Origin: Trematomus loennbergii
Taxonomy: Eukaryota; Chordata; Actinopteri; Perciformes; Nototheniidae
Reading direction: 5' to 3'
DNA length: 64,000 nucleotides
Assembly (NCBI GenBank): GCA_012861695.1
Contig: JAAOOA010000330.1
Location: 248,001 to 312,000 of the forward strand
The translations under genes were made by a program, and so were the position numbers. Within the stretch, counting starts at the first letter, position 1. The number at the start of each line of letters is the position of its first letter. The notes below the pieces were generated by a model. That model ran no database searches. It worked only from the letters and a program-made list of their open reading frames with translations, and was not told where the DNA came from. Of the stretch, positions 39,272-51,129 are shown piece after piece.

Positions 39272-39412
39272 ATGGCGTTCTCTAAGAAGAGGAAAGTGGA
39301 CAGTGAGAACAGAGCTTATAACCCCTGAGTGGACTCCTTCATGTTCATCCTGCCCACTGGGAGCACATAACCAGTGTGTCTCATTTGTTCAGAGAACGTG
39401 GCGCTCATTAAA
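39272..39412 (+). pseudogene. hAT transposase N-terminus (GTF2IRD2/EPM2AIP1-like)
   Basis: ATG at 39272 begins MAFSKKRKVDSENRAYNP and hits TGA at 39326-39328. The next frames continue with DSFMFILPTGST, then PVCLICSENVALIKS, carrying the first C-x-x-C of a BED-like zinc finger. This start is characteristic of the hAT transposases related to vertebrate GTF2IRD2, EPM2AIP1 and ZBED5. The zinc finger normally binds transposon ends. The gene resumes at about 41407, so roughly 2 kb of foreign DNA, including the hAT at 39464-40506, interrupts it. It is dead, with a stop, frameshifts and an insertion. GGCGGACCGCGGTCC near 39056 may lie close to this element's left end. Confidence 0.7.
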
Positions 39413-39463
39413 AGCCGTCCGTCCAAAAAGTATTCTTTACTTATAGTGAAAACCACCCTTGGA

Positions 39464-40506
39464 TAGGGATGGGTACCGAGCCCCGGTATTAAACGGGCCC
39501 CGGGGCTGAATTATTAAAGACCGTGGTACCGTTAAGCTCCGACGTTATCGGTCTTTTTATCGGTACTGGAGACATGTAAAAAATATGTCATGTGTATTAT
39601 TGCTACACAAACATTATATTGCAGTTTTAGTGTCGCCAACTCCGTTTCTAATACGCAAAAAGACTGCAAAATGCGTCATTTTTTTGTATTTTCGATCTCT
39701 CCAATCCAGACGAGAGATCTCTCCCCGCCTGTGTGCGAGGGGGCGGGGCAGTTTACACACACGCAGCTGCTACATGCAGCAACACACACGGAGGAGATGG
39801 CGGAGAGAACGCGCTCCGAGTTGTGGTTAAACTTTACCCGTCTTGCTCGTTGCCTAAAGTGCAATAAGAGTTTAGCATGTAAGGGCGGTAACACGAGCAA
39901 TTTGTCTAAACATCTTGCAAAAGTGCACCACGTTCAGACGGAGAAATGCACCGGGTTCGACTGTCTCTCTAGTAGCTCTGTAGCCCCATCCACGAGTAAC
40001 GTTTCCACGTCAGGTATATTATGTATGCTAGCAGCAACACACGGAGCTAACTCAATGATTCAAACATGGGTTAATGATTAGAGGGAACTGAGTTATTTAG
40101 TTTGTTAAAGTTTCAGCCATTCTGTTCACAGTTCTGTTATCAGATTATTTAATATGATTTGTTAAAACGTTGTTGTTTCTGTTGATGTGAAATATTATGT
40201 ATTTCATTTAAATAAAAAGCAATGTTAGTTTTGTTCACAATTTGTTAATTTTCATTTAATTGTTTATTTGAATAGGGACAATGCACATTAATGAACACTT
40301 TAGACAAATAATGCTTCAAGTGTAAATATGCCGGATTTTAGCTTTGAGCTCATTTCCATCCGTAGTCCCTGACATACAACATATAGTTAGTTTACCTCAT
40401 TTTTCTCTCCAAAAGAACCGATAAGAGTACCGTTAAAAGACCGGACCGATAAGCGGTATCGATAAAAGTAGTAGTACCGTTAAAACCTTAACGATACCCA
40501 TCCCTA
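39464..40506 (+). mobile_element. hAT inserted into the transposase relic, perfect TSD
   Basis: The ends TAGGGATGGGTACCGAGCCC and AACGATACCCATCCCTA, with CCCTTGGA duplicated at 39456-39463 and 40507-40514. It carries a BED zinc-finger frame (39797-40081) in the same orientation, so it is an internally deleted derivative of a ZBED-type hAT that kept its first coding segment. Confidence 0.95.
39797..40081 (+). pseudogene. BED zinc-finger segment of a ZBED-like hAT transposase
   Basis: This is an uninterrupted 94-residue frame beginning MAERTRSELWLNFTRLARCL. The pattern W-x-x-F...C-L-K-C-N...GGNTSNLSKHL..VH is a BED finger (C-x2-C...H-x4-H), which binds the element's own ends or promoters. The family usually continues for about 600 residues with an RNase-H fold and a hATC dimerisation domain. 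Here the frame ends soon after the finger, so it could at most make a DNA-binding peptide without catalytic activity. Such BED-only peptides could in principle compete for transposon ends, but nothing here shows expression. Confidence 0.7.
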
Positions 40507-40514
40507 CCCTTGGA

Positions 40515-41400
40515 TGATGGGTTAGTAGACTAAAAGCTTTAGGAATCCAAAGTACAACATATAATAAGTACCCTGTATCAAGATTGATGTAAAACAAGTG
40601 ACATTTGACCTTTTTAGAGAGATTTAGCAAAAATAAACCACTTCTGGGGTCATTTGGGTGGATTTTCCATATCTCTGGCCCCCCTTGCTCGATTTTGATG
40701 GTTGACACCTCTTTCTGATCGTTAGAGCCAATAGAATCGAAGGGGGAGTCCCCCACACACACACACGTTGTGAAGAGAAGAGGTGGGGCTTCGCGCATGT
40801 AATTTAGCATCAGAGTGAAACTATCTCTAGCTTTGACATCTGGAAACAGAAAAGCAGTTTTAATGCTTATGGATTATCAGAAATCATTTCAAAGGGACAC
40901 AGACACATTAGATTAACCTATGGATTAACTTCAGCAGCATTTGTATCGTTTTAATGCCATTGAAGACCACTTTGGAGAGACTACAGAGCCAAGGTAAAAA
41001 TGTTAGCATTTTTAGCTACCGAGCGTCACCTGTTTTGATGTCCGTTTTTGCTTATAACGTCGCAAATACGTATAATTCAGTGGTAATGTCGGTGTCAATA
41101 GATTCTGTGTCACCTCACGATGTGAAACGATTTCATGGATGTAGAGAAGAGATAAATAATAAGGTTTTGTGAGTGATTTTCGGTGCAGTAAGGTGTTAGC
41201 ATTTTTCGTTCATTGCTAATTCAGAGGCTCAGTGTTAGCATTGTGGGTTTTCTTTTGAAAAAAAAAAAAAATGATCAGTTAGATGAGTTTTCCCGTTACA
41301 TGGATATAGAACATTCATAGTTTTATTAAATGAACATGCCCTCAGACACTGTTTCCTGCAAGATGTTGCGGCAGTACCCGGTACCGGGGTCTCTCGGGCT
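40515..41400. other. Unclassified insert within the broken transposase
   Basis: It separates the two halves of the hAT transposase. The right edge reads GTACCGGGGTCTCTCGGGC followed by TTAACAGGTTAA, which looks like a transposon end. No matching left end was found. Confidence 0.4.
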
Positions 41401-41406
41401 TAACAG

Positions 41407-42460
41407 GTTAAGGAGATGTTAACGAAGCGAGGAATAGAGCCAAAACAAGTGGTTTCAATAACCACAGATGGAGCCCCTGCCATGATAGGGAGAGAGAAAT
41501 GAGCTGTGTCAAGAATGAAAGAGGATAATCCTGAGCTCATCTCTTACCATTGCATCATTCATCAATCTGTCCTGTGCTCCTCCCTGTCAGATGAGCATGC
41601 TGAGGTGATGAACACAAAGATGGAAATGATCAAGTCAGCATCGCATGCTCAGGGAATTCCTCAGAGAAGTTGATGCAAACGCTGATGATCTTTTGCTGCA
41701 CAACAATGTGAGATGGCTCAGCAAAGGCAGGGTGTTGGAGCGCTTTTGGTCCATCAGAAGGGAAGTAGCAGCTTTCTTGGCAGAGATGCGAAGTCAGAAG
41801 GCAACACAGTTTTCTCTCTTTTTAGAAGATGAGAAAAAGATGGATAATGTGGCCTTTTTGGTTGACATCACTTTGCATCTGAATGAACTGAATTTGAAGC
41901 TACAGGGCAAGGACAATTCAATGTGTGAATTGATGACAGCTGTCCGCTCCTTTCAGAGGAAACTTGAAGTGTTCAAGGAAGATCTGCAGGGAGACTGTGC
42001 ACACTTCCCAGCAGTGCAGGAACAGGTTCAGGGACAGAGAAATGTGTCTTCTTTGTGACTTTGTAGATAAGCTGATTGTAAACTTCAGCAAACGTTTTGA
42101 CAGCTTCAGCTTGGACGACAGCTCACCATGTCATTCAGAACCCATTTCTTATTACAGATGTCAGGGAGTTCTCAAAGGAAGTCCCACAGCACTTCAAGTT
42201 GTCAAATGCTGGGCCTCTCCAGATGCAACTGCCACTTTCTGGCTCAACAGTCACTGAGACAGCTTTCCCAGGTCTGAGGAAAGTAGCTCTATATATATTC
42301 ACCATGTTTGGCTCCACAGGCAGCTTTCTCCACAATGAACATTATTAAAACTAAATATCGTTCCAGGCTAACCAATGAGAACCTGCATGTGTGTATGAGA
42401 ATGGCTCTGACACCATTTCAGCCCAGATTAAAAATCCTGGCAGGACAAGCTCGAGCTCAA
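41407..42460 (+). pseudogene. hAT transposase C-terminal half (GTF2IRD2/ZBED5-like)
   Basis: Segments in three frames follow the family order. TTDGAPAMIG holds the second catalytic Asp, then an in-frame TGA, then YHCIIHQSVLC, the conserved Cys/His motif. After a frameshift near 41640 come NVRWLSKGRVLERFW and DITLHLNELNLKLQG. A further shift leads to NPFLITDVREFSKEV. Finally AFSTMNIIKTKYRSRLT (42326-42376) is the hATC dimerisation domain, ending about MALTPFQPRL. A 19-bp tandem duplication of the CGAGCTCAATACTTACTTC unit (about 42452-42489) also disrupts the end. The intact protein would cut and paste its element. This copy is clearly dead. It pairs with the N-terminal piece at 39272. Confidence 0.85.
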
Positions 42461-42547
42461 TACTTACTTCCGAGCTCAATACTTACTTCCTGTCACCTGA
42501 TCTCAATCTCTGACATCAGCAAATGGAACATTCAGATTGATGACATC

Positions 42548-42790
42548 ATGGCCCAATCCCAAACCGCCCCCTACACCCTACCCCTACACACTACCCCTCC
42601 GTTTGCGCGTTCGCGCGGAGGGTCCGCCACATTAAGTGCTGTTCCAAACCAACGAGTGTGGAGCGGTGTGGAGGGGGAGTGGGCTATCAAGCCCTCAAAC
42701 AGCGAGTCTGCAGCGGTGCTGACTGGAGACTGGTCTCTACCTGACCGGACTCAACGCTGTGTGTGCCGTCAGGAAACACGCTGTTAAAAA
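42548..42790. other. GC-rich block, possible transposon end
   Basis: It begins GGCCCAATCCCAAACCGCCC and continues with repeated CTACACCCTACCCC, then GTTTGCGCGTTCGCGCGGA. I think this is one end of a fish TIR element, but no partner end was found. Confidence 0.4.
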
Positions 42791-43449
42791 GTAGTTCCAG
42801 CAAACATCCACTGATAAACTGCGATGTTAACAACCTCATGATAACCTCATATTTTTTTAATTTAGGATCATACCTGTGTTTAGTCTAGAAAAAGGTAAAT
42901 GTGTGCATTTATTATAAAGTTGTGTATATTTACAGACTGTTGCAAAACTAAGAAGCTTATAAACATCAGGTTTAAAACTAAAAGAGCTTTACAAAAAAGT
43001 AACACAATGAAAGATGTTTGGAGTTTTATTTGAGTTATTATTTACATTTTTTGTCTAAGAGATGCTGATTTGAAACCGTTGTTACATACAGTTACGGCAT
43101 TTCCTGTTTCTGCCGGAGAGAGGGGAGTTTGTTCCAAAGCTTGCCGCTGCATTTACTCCCTCCATCTGACAGGAGGGAGCCTCGTTGAGCTGCGAGTGTG
43201 GCTACAGATGGAAGGCAGAAGGAACTGTTCCAGCTAGTGTCAGATCATTGCAGAAATAGGTTTTGTAGCAAGCTAACATTAGGGAAACTTGCACGTCTAT
43301 TTTAACGAGATAATCTTCACAAGTGAACTCCACTTTTGTGGGACTTTGTGGGATTTTTGTGACGTTAATTCAGTCGAACAATTATATTCAGTTTGCTTAA
43401 CAACAGGTCATTTCATCACCGCAGTAGAGATGGAGATGAACAATATGAG

Positions 43450-44330
43450 ATGGAAGTCAAGCTCGAGATTCTGCAAAAAGAGAATCAGGAAATCAAGTTG
43501 TTGCTGCAGCAGGAGAGGACTTTAAGGAATAAGCTTGAGATTGAAGGAGCTAAGAAGAAGGAAGCGATGCTGAAAGCATATACAGAGAAAGCAGCAATGC
43601 TATTTAAGCACAATGTGAAAGTGAAAGCCCAGGAATTGAGCACAACGTCTTGCGCGTCAACAATGAGGACCTGAACATGAAATACGGAACGCTCCAGAGG
43701 TCACACAAGAAGGTCGAAGCAGAGATGGCTGCCTTGAGAAAGGCAAACCAGGAACTCAAACAAATGATCGAACCCTGTGTTGAGGAGAAAGCTGTAGAGA
43801 TGGCTTCTTTGCGTGAGATAAACCAGGAACTCCACAACAGAAGCAGCGTTGTGTGGTGGAGAAGGATAAAGAGATAGCTGCCTTGCTGAAGGAAAACAAA
43901 ACACTGAAACAAGAAAGGAGCGTTGTGTTGAGGAGAAAGACGCAAACACGGCCGCCATGCAAAAGACTAACCAAAAACTCAAACAACAAAAGGAGTTAGC
44001 TGCTTTGCGTCAGAAAAACCAGGAACTGGAACTGGAGAAAGCTGTCAGGATAGCTGCTTTGCATGAGAGAAACCAGGATTTCCAAATACAAAAGGTACGT
44101 TATGTTCAGGAAAAGCTGCCAGGATAGCTGCTTTGCGTGAGAGAAACCAGGAACTAAAACAACTGAAGGAGCGTTGTGTTGAGGAGGAGGCAAAGATGGC
44201 CGCCTTGCTGAAGGAAAATCAAAAACTGAAACAAGAGAAGGAACGTTCTGTTGAGAAGAAGGTGGACAAGAAGGAAGATGTGGAGGTGAAGGTGGAACCA
44301 GAAAAAAACGGTAACGGAGTAATGTTATAA
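43450..44330 (+). pseudogene. Coiled-coil repeat gene, frameshifted
   Basis: From ATG 43450 (MEVKLEILQKENQEIKLLL) the frame is strongly heptad-patterned and rich in E, K, Q and L. A unit of about 25 residues built on M-A-A-L-R-x-x-N-Q-E-L-K-Q plus ERCVEE recurs about eight times (MAALRKANQELKQ, MASLREINQELHN, IAALLKENKTLKQ, LAALRQKNQELEL, IAALRERNQELKQ, MAALLKENQKLKQ). The tail KKVDKKEDVEVKVEPEKNGN ends at TAA 44328-44330. Reading it through needs shifts near 43640, 43845, 43930 and 44115 plus passage of a stop near 44127, so it looks like a decaying gene or retrocopy. The preceding 350 bp lack stops of obvious meaning and resemble a 5' UTR. A long parallel coiled coil is likely for the intact product. 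The family is unknown to me. Confidence 0.55.
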
Positions 44331-44530
44331 ATTAAGTAATTATAAAACGGATAAGTCAAATCAAGACAGTCTGTGTCTCCTGCAGCTCGCTGATTCAGTG
44401 AATGAGTGACCCAACACGACAAGCAAATAATAAACATATTTTAACTAGTTTAGCTAGTTCCAGGGGTAGATAAGATTGGTAAATGTGATAGGTCTACATT
44501 TTAACAATTTTAAATATTTCTTTTCACTAG

Positions 44531-44655
44531 AGGGATTTCCCCCGCAGGTTTATATTTTCGTAACATTTGCGCGACTTGTCCACATGCAACTGTCACAGGA
44601 GTTGTGCTGCAGTGCAGACAGAGACATCAACCGTTATAACTTTCGAGGGGTGGAG
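44531..44655 (+). other. Candidate exon between splice-like signals
   Basis: An acceptor TTCTTTTCACTAG ends at 44530 and a donor GAG|GTATGC starts at 44656. One frame (beginning GFPPQVYIFVTFARLVHMQL) is open across all 41 codons. Another acceptor, TTTTCCTTATAG, ends at 44741 and AATAAA is at 44757-44762. These could be remaining exons of the coiled-coil gene. The protein is not recognised and chance is not excluded. Confidence 0.3.
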
Positions 44656-44987
44656 GTATGCCCATTATTTTAAATGTGTAAGAAGAAAGGACAAAACTAG
44701 AATTTTCACCCTTATTAACTTGTGTTATGTTTTCCTTATAGGTTTAACCTGTTCTAAATAAAGAACAGTTTAAACCTAAAGGTTGTTAATAAAAAAAACT
44801 GATTCATTACACACTAAATTACTGGAGCGGTCATTTTCAATTGATTGTTTTTATATTAATTTGATATTTTCCTGGCAGTTTTTGGTTGGAGTTTGTGTCT
44901 GAATACTATTAAAAAATCACCTTTGAAACTTGATTACAACACCCCCTTTTGTTTCAGACAGAGGGTGAAAAGAGGTGCTGCAACACT

Positions 44988-46071
44988 GATATACACCTGA
45001 ACATCAGCAGGAGAGGACTCTTTAAAGTAGAGACACTACATACTGATATACACCTGAACATCAGCAGGAGAGGACTCTTTAAAGTAGACACACTACATAC
45101 TGATATACACCTGAACATCAGCAGGAGAGGACTCTTTAAAGTAGAGACACTACATACTGATATACACCTGGACATCAGCAGGAGAGGACTCTTTAAAGTA
45201 GAGACACTACATACTGATATACACCTGAACATCAGCAGGAGAGGACTCTTTAAAGTAGAGACACTACATACTGATATACACCTGAACATCAGCAGGAGAG
45301 GACTCTTTAAAGTAGAGACACTACATACTGATATACACCTGGACATCAGCAGGAGAGGACTCTTTAAAGTAGAGACACTACATACTGATATACACCTGAA
45401 CATCAGCAGGAGAGGACTCTTTAAAGTAGAGACACTACATACTGATATACACCTGGACATCAGCAGGAGAGGACTCTTTAAAGTAGAGGCACTACATACT
45501 GATATACACCTGAACATCAGCAGGAGAGGACTCTTTAAAGTAGAGACACTACATACTGATATACACCTGAACATCAGCAGGAGAGGACTCTTTAAAGTAG
45601 AGACACTACATACTGACATACACCTGAACATCAGCAGGAGAGGACTCTTTAAAGTAGAGACACTACATACTGATATACACCTGAACATCAGCAGGAGAGA
45701 ACTCTTTAAAGTAGAGACACTACATACTGATATACACCTGAACATCAGCAGGAGAGGACTCTTTAAAGTAGAGACACTACATACTGATATACACCTGAAC
45801 ATCAGCAGGAGAGGACTCTTTAAAGTAGAGACACTACATACTGATATACACCTGAACATCAGCAGAGAGAACTCTTTAAAGTAGAGACACTACATACTGA
45901 TATACACCTGAACATCAGCAGGAGATGACTCTTTAAAGTAGAGACACTACATACTGATATACACCTGAACATCAGCAGGAGAGAACTCTTTAAAGTAGAG
46001 ACACTACATACTGATATACACCTGAACATCAGCAGGAGAGGACTCTTTAAAGTAGAGACACTACATACTGA
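44988..46071. repeat. 57-bp minisatellite, about 19 units
   Basis: The 57-bp unit starts GATATACACCTGAACATCAG, continues CAGGAGAGGACTCTTTAAAG and ends ACTACATACT. Units are about 95-100% identical. Because 57 is a multiple of three and the unit lacks stops in one frame on each strand, about 300-codon frames are open both ways (units such as TDIHLNISRRGLFKVETLH). Unit differences are mostly amino-acid changing (N/D, E/D, T/A, G/E), and a 1-base deletion in the 16th unit breaks the + frame at about 45866. That argues for a non-coding minisatellite. A splice-acceptor-like CCCCCTTTTGTTTCAG ends at 44957 just before it. Confidence 0.95.
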
Positions 46072-46074
46072 TAA

Positions 46075-46826
<752 letters not shown>

Positions 46827-46919
46827 TTTCTGCCTAGCCACATGACACATTCCCTGTATGTCCCAAGGGTTCCTGGGGACTTTCCATTGCAAGAGAGGAT
46901 TTGCTTCACACCTGTCACT

Positions 46920-46931
46920 GTGTGTGTGTGT

Positions 46932-46985
<54 letters not shown>

Positions 46986-47000
46986 TGTGTGTGTGTGTGT
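46920..47000. repeat. (GT)n microsatellite
   Basis: About 40 units. It forms an inverted pair with the CA tract 95 bp upstream. Confidence 0.98.
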
Positions 47001-47004
47001 CCCA

Positions 47005-47560
47005 GCTAAGCAGCGTTGAGACTTCCCACAATTCCCTGATGTAATTTGTCAAGTGTTGGAGGAGCTTGAAATATAGATTAGTGAGCACACAGCGACTGTC
47101 AGCACATTGCACGGCTTCAATTATAAAACATTCATAAGGTTAAAAAAAGAAAAACCTCTTGCTACACTCGTGCTGAGTTGTGTTCTATATTTGTCTGTTT
47201 CTCTCTCTGATTAGAGCTTGTTTTGATGTGTCAGACATGGAAGCGACAGAGCGGTTGTGTTTGCTAACCTGCGGCTCAGGGAAATCATGCAAAACGGGAC
47301 TCTGTTTAATTTGAACCTCCGTTGTTGGCGATGCATCTTTCTGCCTTCCCATAAGTCTCTCTTCTTCCTTTGAACATCTTCTTCTTCTCTTCTTATTTCA
47401 TCTTTTCCCCTGCTGCCGTCTCCCTTTTTCCCTCCATAATTTCCTCTTGTCCCTCGCTGCTTCCTCCATTCATCTATTCTCTTTTTCCTACTTCCTTCCC
47501 TTGTCTCTCGTCCCTATCTTTTCCTGTATCCTTCCTTATTTCCTCTCCTCTGAGCTCTTG
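47005..47560. other. No supported gene; CT-rich tract
   Basis: From about 47355 to 47560 it is strongly pyrimidine-rich (TCTTCTTCTC, CCTTCC runs). The open frames there are low complexity. Confidence 0.5.
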
Positions 47561-47567
47561 TGTCTTA

Positions 47568-47881
47568 CGCAGCGTCCACACGGCGGCGTGCGTTGAAGCT
47601 TGTCGGCGGGCGTGTCTGAAACTCGACCAACAACCAATCACATGAAATCTCCCGCCCCGGACACACAAGCACGCGGTTTGATTGGCTAGAGCTTGTACTG
47701 GCATATGATTTGATTGGCTGACGCTTCCGTCGAAGCTTCAAAAGTTGAACATTGCTCAACTTTTGAAGCGAGTAACGCGACGGAACCGCAATGCAGTTCG
47801 GCAAAGCGTGACGTCAGCCCATTCAAAGTGAATGGGCAGAAGCGCTGAAGCTTCAACGCACGCCGCCGTGTGGACGGGCCG
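47568..47881 (-). mobile_element. PIF-Harbinger MITE H1
   Basis: TTA lies at 47565-47567 and 47882-47884. The ends CGCAGCGTCCACACGGCGGC and GCCGCCGTGTGGACGGGCCG are inverted repeats extended by GTGCGTTGAAGCTT/AAGCTTCAACGCAC. The 3-bp TWA target and the sister copies with a MADF exon place it in PIF-Harbinger. It carries CCAAT boxes and a CRE palindrome at 47809-47816, and has the same orientation as H2. Confidence 0.92.
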
Positions 47882-48006
47882 TTACACTGTTTTCTCCTCT
47901 CCTCCTAACACACACTCCTCACACACTCACCGTCTCCGGGTAGTCTTGCCTTTTTGAAAGTGATGTGCTTTGGGGATTTGTCTGTTCCACTGCTTTTTGA
48001 CAGTTT

Positions 48007-48007
<1 letters not shown>

Positions 48008-48055
<48 letters not shown>

Positions 48056-48084
48056 CACACACACACACACACACACTCACACAC
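48008..48084. repeat. (CA)n microsatellite
   Basis: About 38 units with a GT and a TC interruption. Confidence 0.97.
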
Positions 48085-48089
48085 TTCGT

Positions 48090-48670
48090 CTACCGTATGC
48101 TGCCAAGCGTAGTTGACCAGCTAAAATACTCTCTGCTTGTCGGTTTATCAACTTTCACAGCTCCTTCACTGTCTCTTTCTAAACTTCTTTCTCACACACA
48201 CTCTCATTAAAGTGTGCAGAACATTCAGCTTACCCTGCCAGGACTAGAGTTTCAATTCTGAGAAAAAAGGCCAACCAGACAGTATATTAAACCCCCTTCA
48301 GCAAAATGAAACTGTGATATCAACCTTCATTAAGCCAGCTTAGGTGAGCCCATTAATCACAGGTACTTTACCCTCCATGATGTCACTCACACACGCGCGT
48401 TCCCGCTCACAGGTTTATTGGCTGAGGCCACTTCTGTCTTGCTACATCTCACACTGTAATTGATTCCCATGTCACTGCTGCTTGTCTGCAATGTGAACAA
48501 ATCAAAGACAGGCAAACAATGTTGCTGTTTGGTGCTCTGATGTCATGTGATGCAGAGACTCCTGGGGATACAGTATGTGTGATTTTGGTTAAAAAACATA
48601 CATTGACTCAAAAAGGCTACATGCAGTTGAGCAAAGCTTTGAGCTCTTATTCAAAATAACCATCTAACAC
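48090..48670. other. No supported gene
   Basis: Nothing recognised. Confidence 0.45.
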
Positions 48671-48673
48671 TTA

Positions 48674-49241
48674 CGGAGCGTCCACACAGCAGCGTTAAAA
48701 AAATCTTGGAGGTGGGCGTATCTGAAGCTTGGGGATTTTTTGCGAGCAAGGCACCAACAACCAATCACATGAATCTCCCGCCCCCGACATACGAAGCAAA
48801 AAAGTAAACTGGATATAAACTCCCCAAACAGGCGAAAACCTACCACTGTCTCTGCCACCTCCCTCCATGCCTGGCTCCTCCGGTTTGTATCCCGGTAGGT
48901 AAATAGGGACTGGTCATAAAGCACCGGGTGATTCGCTACCGCTCATTTCTCCTCCATGTTTGGAATATGAGGAAATGACCTGCGGTATGTCTCTCCCAGC
49001 ATACACGCCGTTTGATTGGCTAGAGCTTGAACTGTCAGATTTGCGTACACGGGATTTGATTGGCTGCCGCTTCCACCTCAGCCTCAAAAGTTGAACATTG
49101 CTCAACTTTGAATCCTGAAAATCTCCGCTCGCTGCCCACAATGCAGTTCGGCGAAAAGTGAGGCAAAGTGACGTCACCCCATTCAAAGTGAATGGGCAGA
49201 AGGGTTTCAAGATTTTTTAACGCTGCTGTGTGGACGGTCCG
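48674..49241 (-). mobile_element. PIF-Harbinger MITE H2 (long form)
   Basis: TTA lies at 48671-48673 on the left, but AAA is found on the right. The ends CGGAGCGTCCACACAGCAGC and GCTGCTGTGTGGACGGTCCG are inverted repeats. It has a CRE palindrome at 49169-49176, several CCAATCA boxes, and the first coding exon of a MADF-type protein on the - strand (48957-48844). It is an inverted near-copy of H4. Confidence 0.92.
48844..48957 (-). pseudogene. MADF/Myb-like first exon of a Harbinger element
   Basis: On the - strand ATG 48957 reads MEEK, an in-frame TGA, then AVANHPVLYDQSLFTYRD and NRRSQAWREVAETV, ending at a splice donor (GTG|GTAGGT, GT at 48843-48842). HP-x-LYD...Y-x-D..RR..AW..(V/I)AE is the start of a MADF (Myb/SANT-like) DNA-binding domain. 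Autonomous PIF-Harbinger elements encode such a Myb-like partner, which helps the DDE transposase reach the nucleus and bind DNA. Only exon 1 survives in the MITE, and one stop codon makes it untranslatable past residue 4. Confidence 0.7.
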
Positions 49242-49244
49242 AAA

Positions 49245-50560
49245 GTCCATTTGAGGATTATTTATTTTTTACTTATTTTGCCTCACACATTCCCCATTTT
49301 ACTGATTTGACCTCTTGTCTCAACTTTTCCCAACTTGGTTAGTATTCAAACTTTTTCATTTTCCCCCCAACAACATTGCAATGTGCTGCTCTAAATATAA
49401 GAGCTTATTCAGACTCTCCTTTTCTGTAATTAAAATGTATTGTGGTAATAACCTCCAAAAAGTATTACATAACTTAATTCCCGATCTAAACTCGTGATAA
49501 GAAAATCAAATCAAAATGCATCACATCGCAGAAATCAATCAAATTCATCAAATGAGTTTTATAGAGTTTTAGCTGCAACTCATCATGCATTTGATTTTTC
49601 TGAGCCAAGAAGTAAAAGCCAAACTAAAGTCCGACCAAATTAAACTTCTACATTGCCAGAGGCGGAGCTTTATGATGGATTTCCCATCAATCCACTGTTA
49701 TGTGGAGCCGCCAAACACTACAGCAAAGTTTGTTACTGCGTTGGGGAATTGCAGGAAAAGGCCGTCTGTGTTCAGGCAACCGTACCTGAATAAAGTTTTG
49801 AAAACTTCGAGATTAGCTTGAAGCATTGCCATGGTTTCAGCTTGGATGTTGGATTTAGGGGTTTATCTCCCTTTCTTTACTCTTGTCTTGTTTTAAACAT
49901 CTAAGAAGCAGATTGAACCTCTCTGAAATGGTTTGATTGAGTGTGCCCAGCAAAGCAGAGCCGGATAATATTCCCAAAGTCAAATCCTTCTGCATCTGGC
50001 CGAACATCCAGACCAAAGCAAACGCTCAGACGGTGTCTAGAGAGGCTTAGGAAGATTTGAGCTCCCGCCAAAGATCTCCGGCAGTCTGCTTCACAAGTTG
50101 ATGCTTCTGCTTTGTGATGCGTGAACACAAAAGGGACATCCTCTTGCAATTGTCTGACTTGTGTATATGACATGAATTACAATCTCCAAAAACAAACAAA
50201 CAATTGGTTTTGATTTGTCTTTTGATGCTATTTCACATGATTAATTATTCATGGAGGCGTCAGAGTCTGGAAATATGAATGTGCCCCTAAAACAAGGGTT
50301 TGTATTTGTTGTTTTGCACATTAATATTTGAACATTTGCAAATGATGCCAACATGGCAGACAGATCATAAGAATAAATGACTATACAAACACTATAAATC
50401 AATGCAATTCTGTAAATTAATGAAGTCGCTTTGAGTTTATTTGATTAATTTGATTCAGGTAACACATTATTTTATTGCCGGTTAAACTAATCTCATTATA
50501 ATTAGTACACTGAATTCATCTTAATTACCCATTTCCATCTCAGTAACTGATGAAGTATGT
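49245..50560. other. No supported gene
   Basis: About 1.3 kb. The 78-codon frame at 49585-49821 has no recognisable domain. Confidence 0.45.
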
Positions 50561-50566
50561 GTGCAT

Positions 50567-51126
50567 TAGGGCTGTACCCGAATATCCGAATATTCGTTCG
50601 TTGGAGTATTATTGGAGTCTCAATTTCGTTATTCGGATATTTTTTGCACTGCGGCTGCCAAATTTAATTTATTGAAAACTCCAATATCAACGTAAGAGCT
50701 TGTGCCTCTTCGGGGGGTGCTAACACTTAACCATAAACGTTATCGTTTACTTTCTCCGTCTTTATATGTAGATATGACTTTTCTCCGTTAATCTCCGTCA
50801 CGTTGTTTCCATAGCAACAACAACTTCCTGTCAACAGCCCTAACTCTCCTTCAAAATAAAAGCATGTCCATACAAAATAGGAAACCAAGCCAAATTACAC
50901 TTAAGACGTATATACAACTGCAACGAAAGTAACAAACACAATGCATATCCTTTTCAATTTCAAAGAACACAAATTGGGTTACATTCACAAAATACTATAA
51001 AACAACAATACTGTAGAATAACAAAATGAATGCCGTGAATACACCGAAATACACGTGTTGAAGCGGTTCGCTGCTGATTACTACCGAATATCCGGAGCCC
51101 GGAAAATTGTATTCAGGACAGCCCTA
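50567..51126. mobile_element. hAT transposon (TAGGGCTGTACCCG family), copy 1
   Basis: The ends TAGGGCTGTACCCGAATATC and ATTGTATTCAGGACAGCCCTA. It is the same family as 56026-56571. The flanking 8-mers GTGTGCAT and GTAGTAGT do not match, so the target duplication is lost or one side is rearranged. The interior (50805-50990) matches that of the other hAT family at 21812-22540. Confidence 0.9.
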
Positions 51127-51129
51127 GTA

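Noticed and set aside
44954..45859. 301-codon - strand frame in the minisatellite
   Set aside because: It is the antisense of a 57-bp repeat whose period is a multiple of three. Openness on both strands follows from the unit, and the variation is not protein-like.
44988..46071. CRISPR-like array
   Set aside because: The repeat units are contiguous with no unique spacers. It is a tandem minisatellite in eukaryotic DNA.
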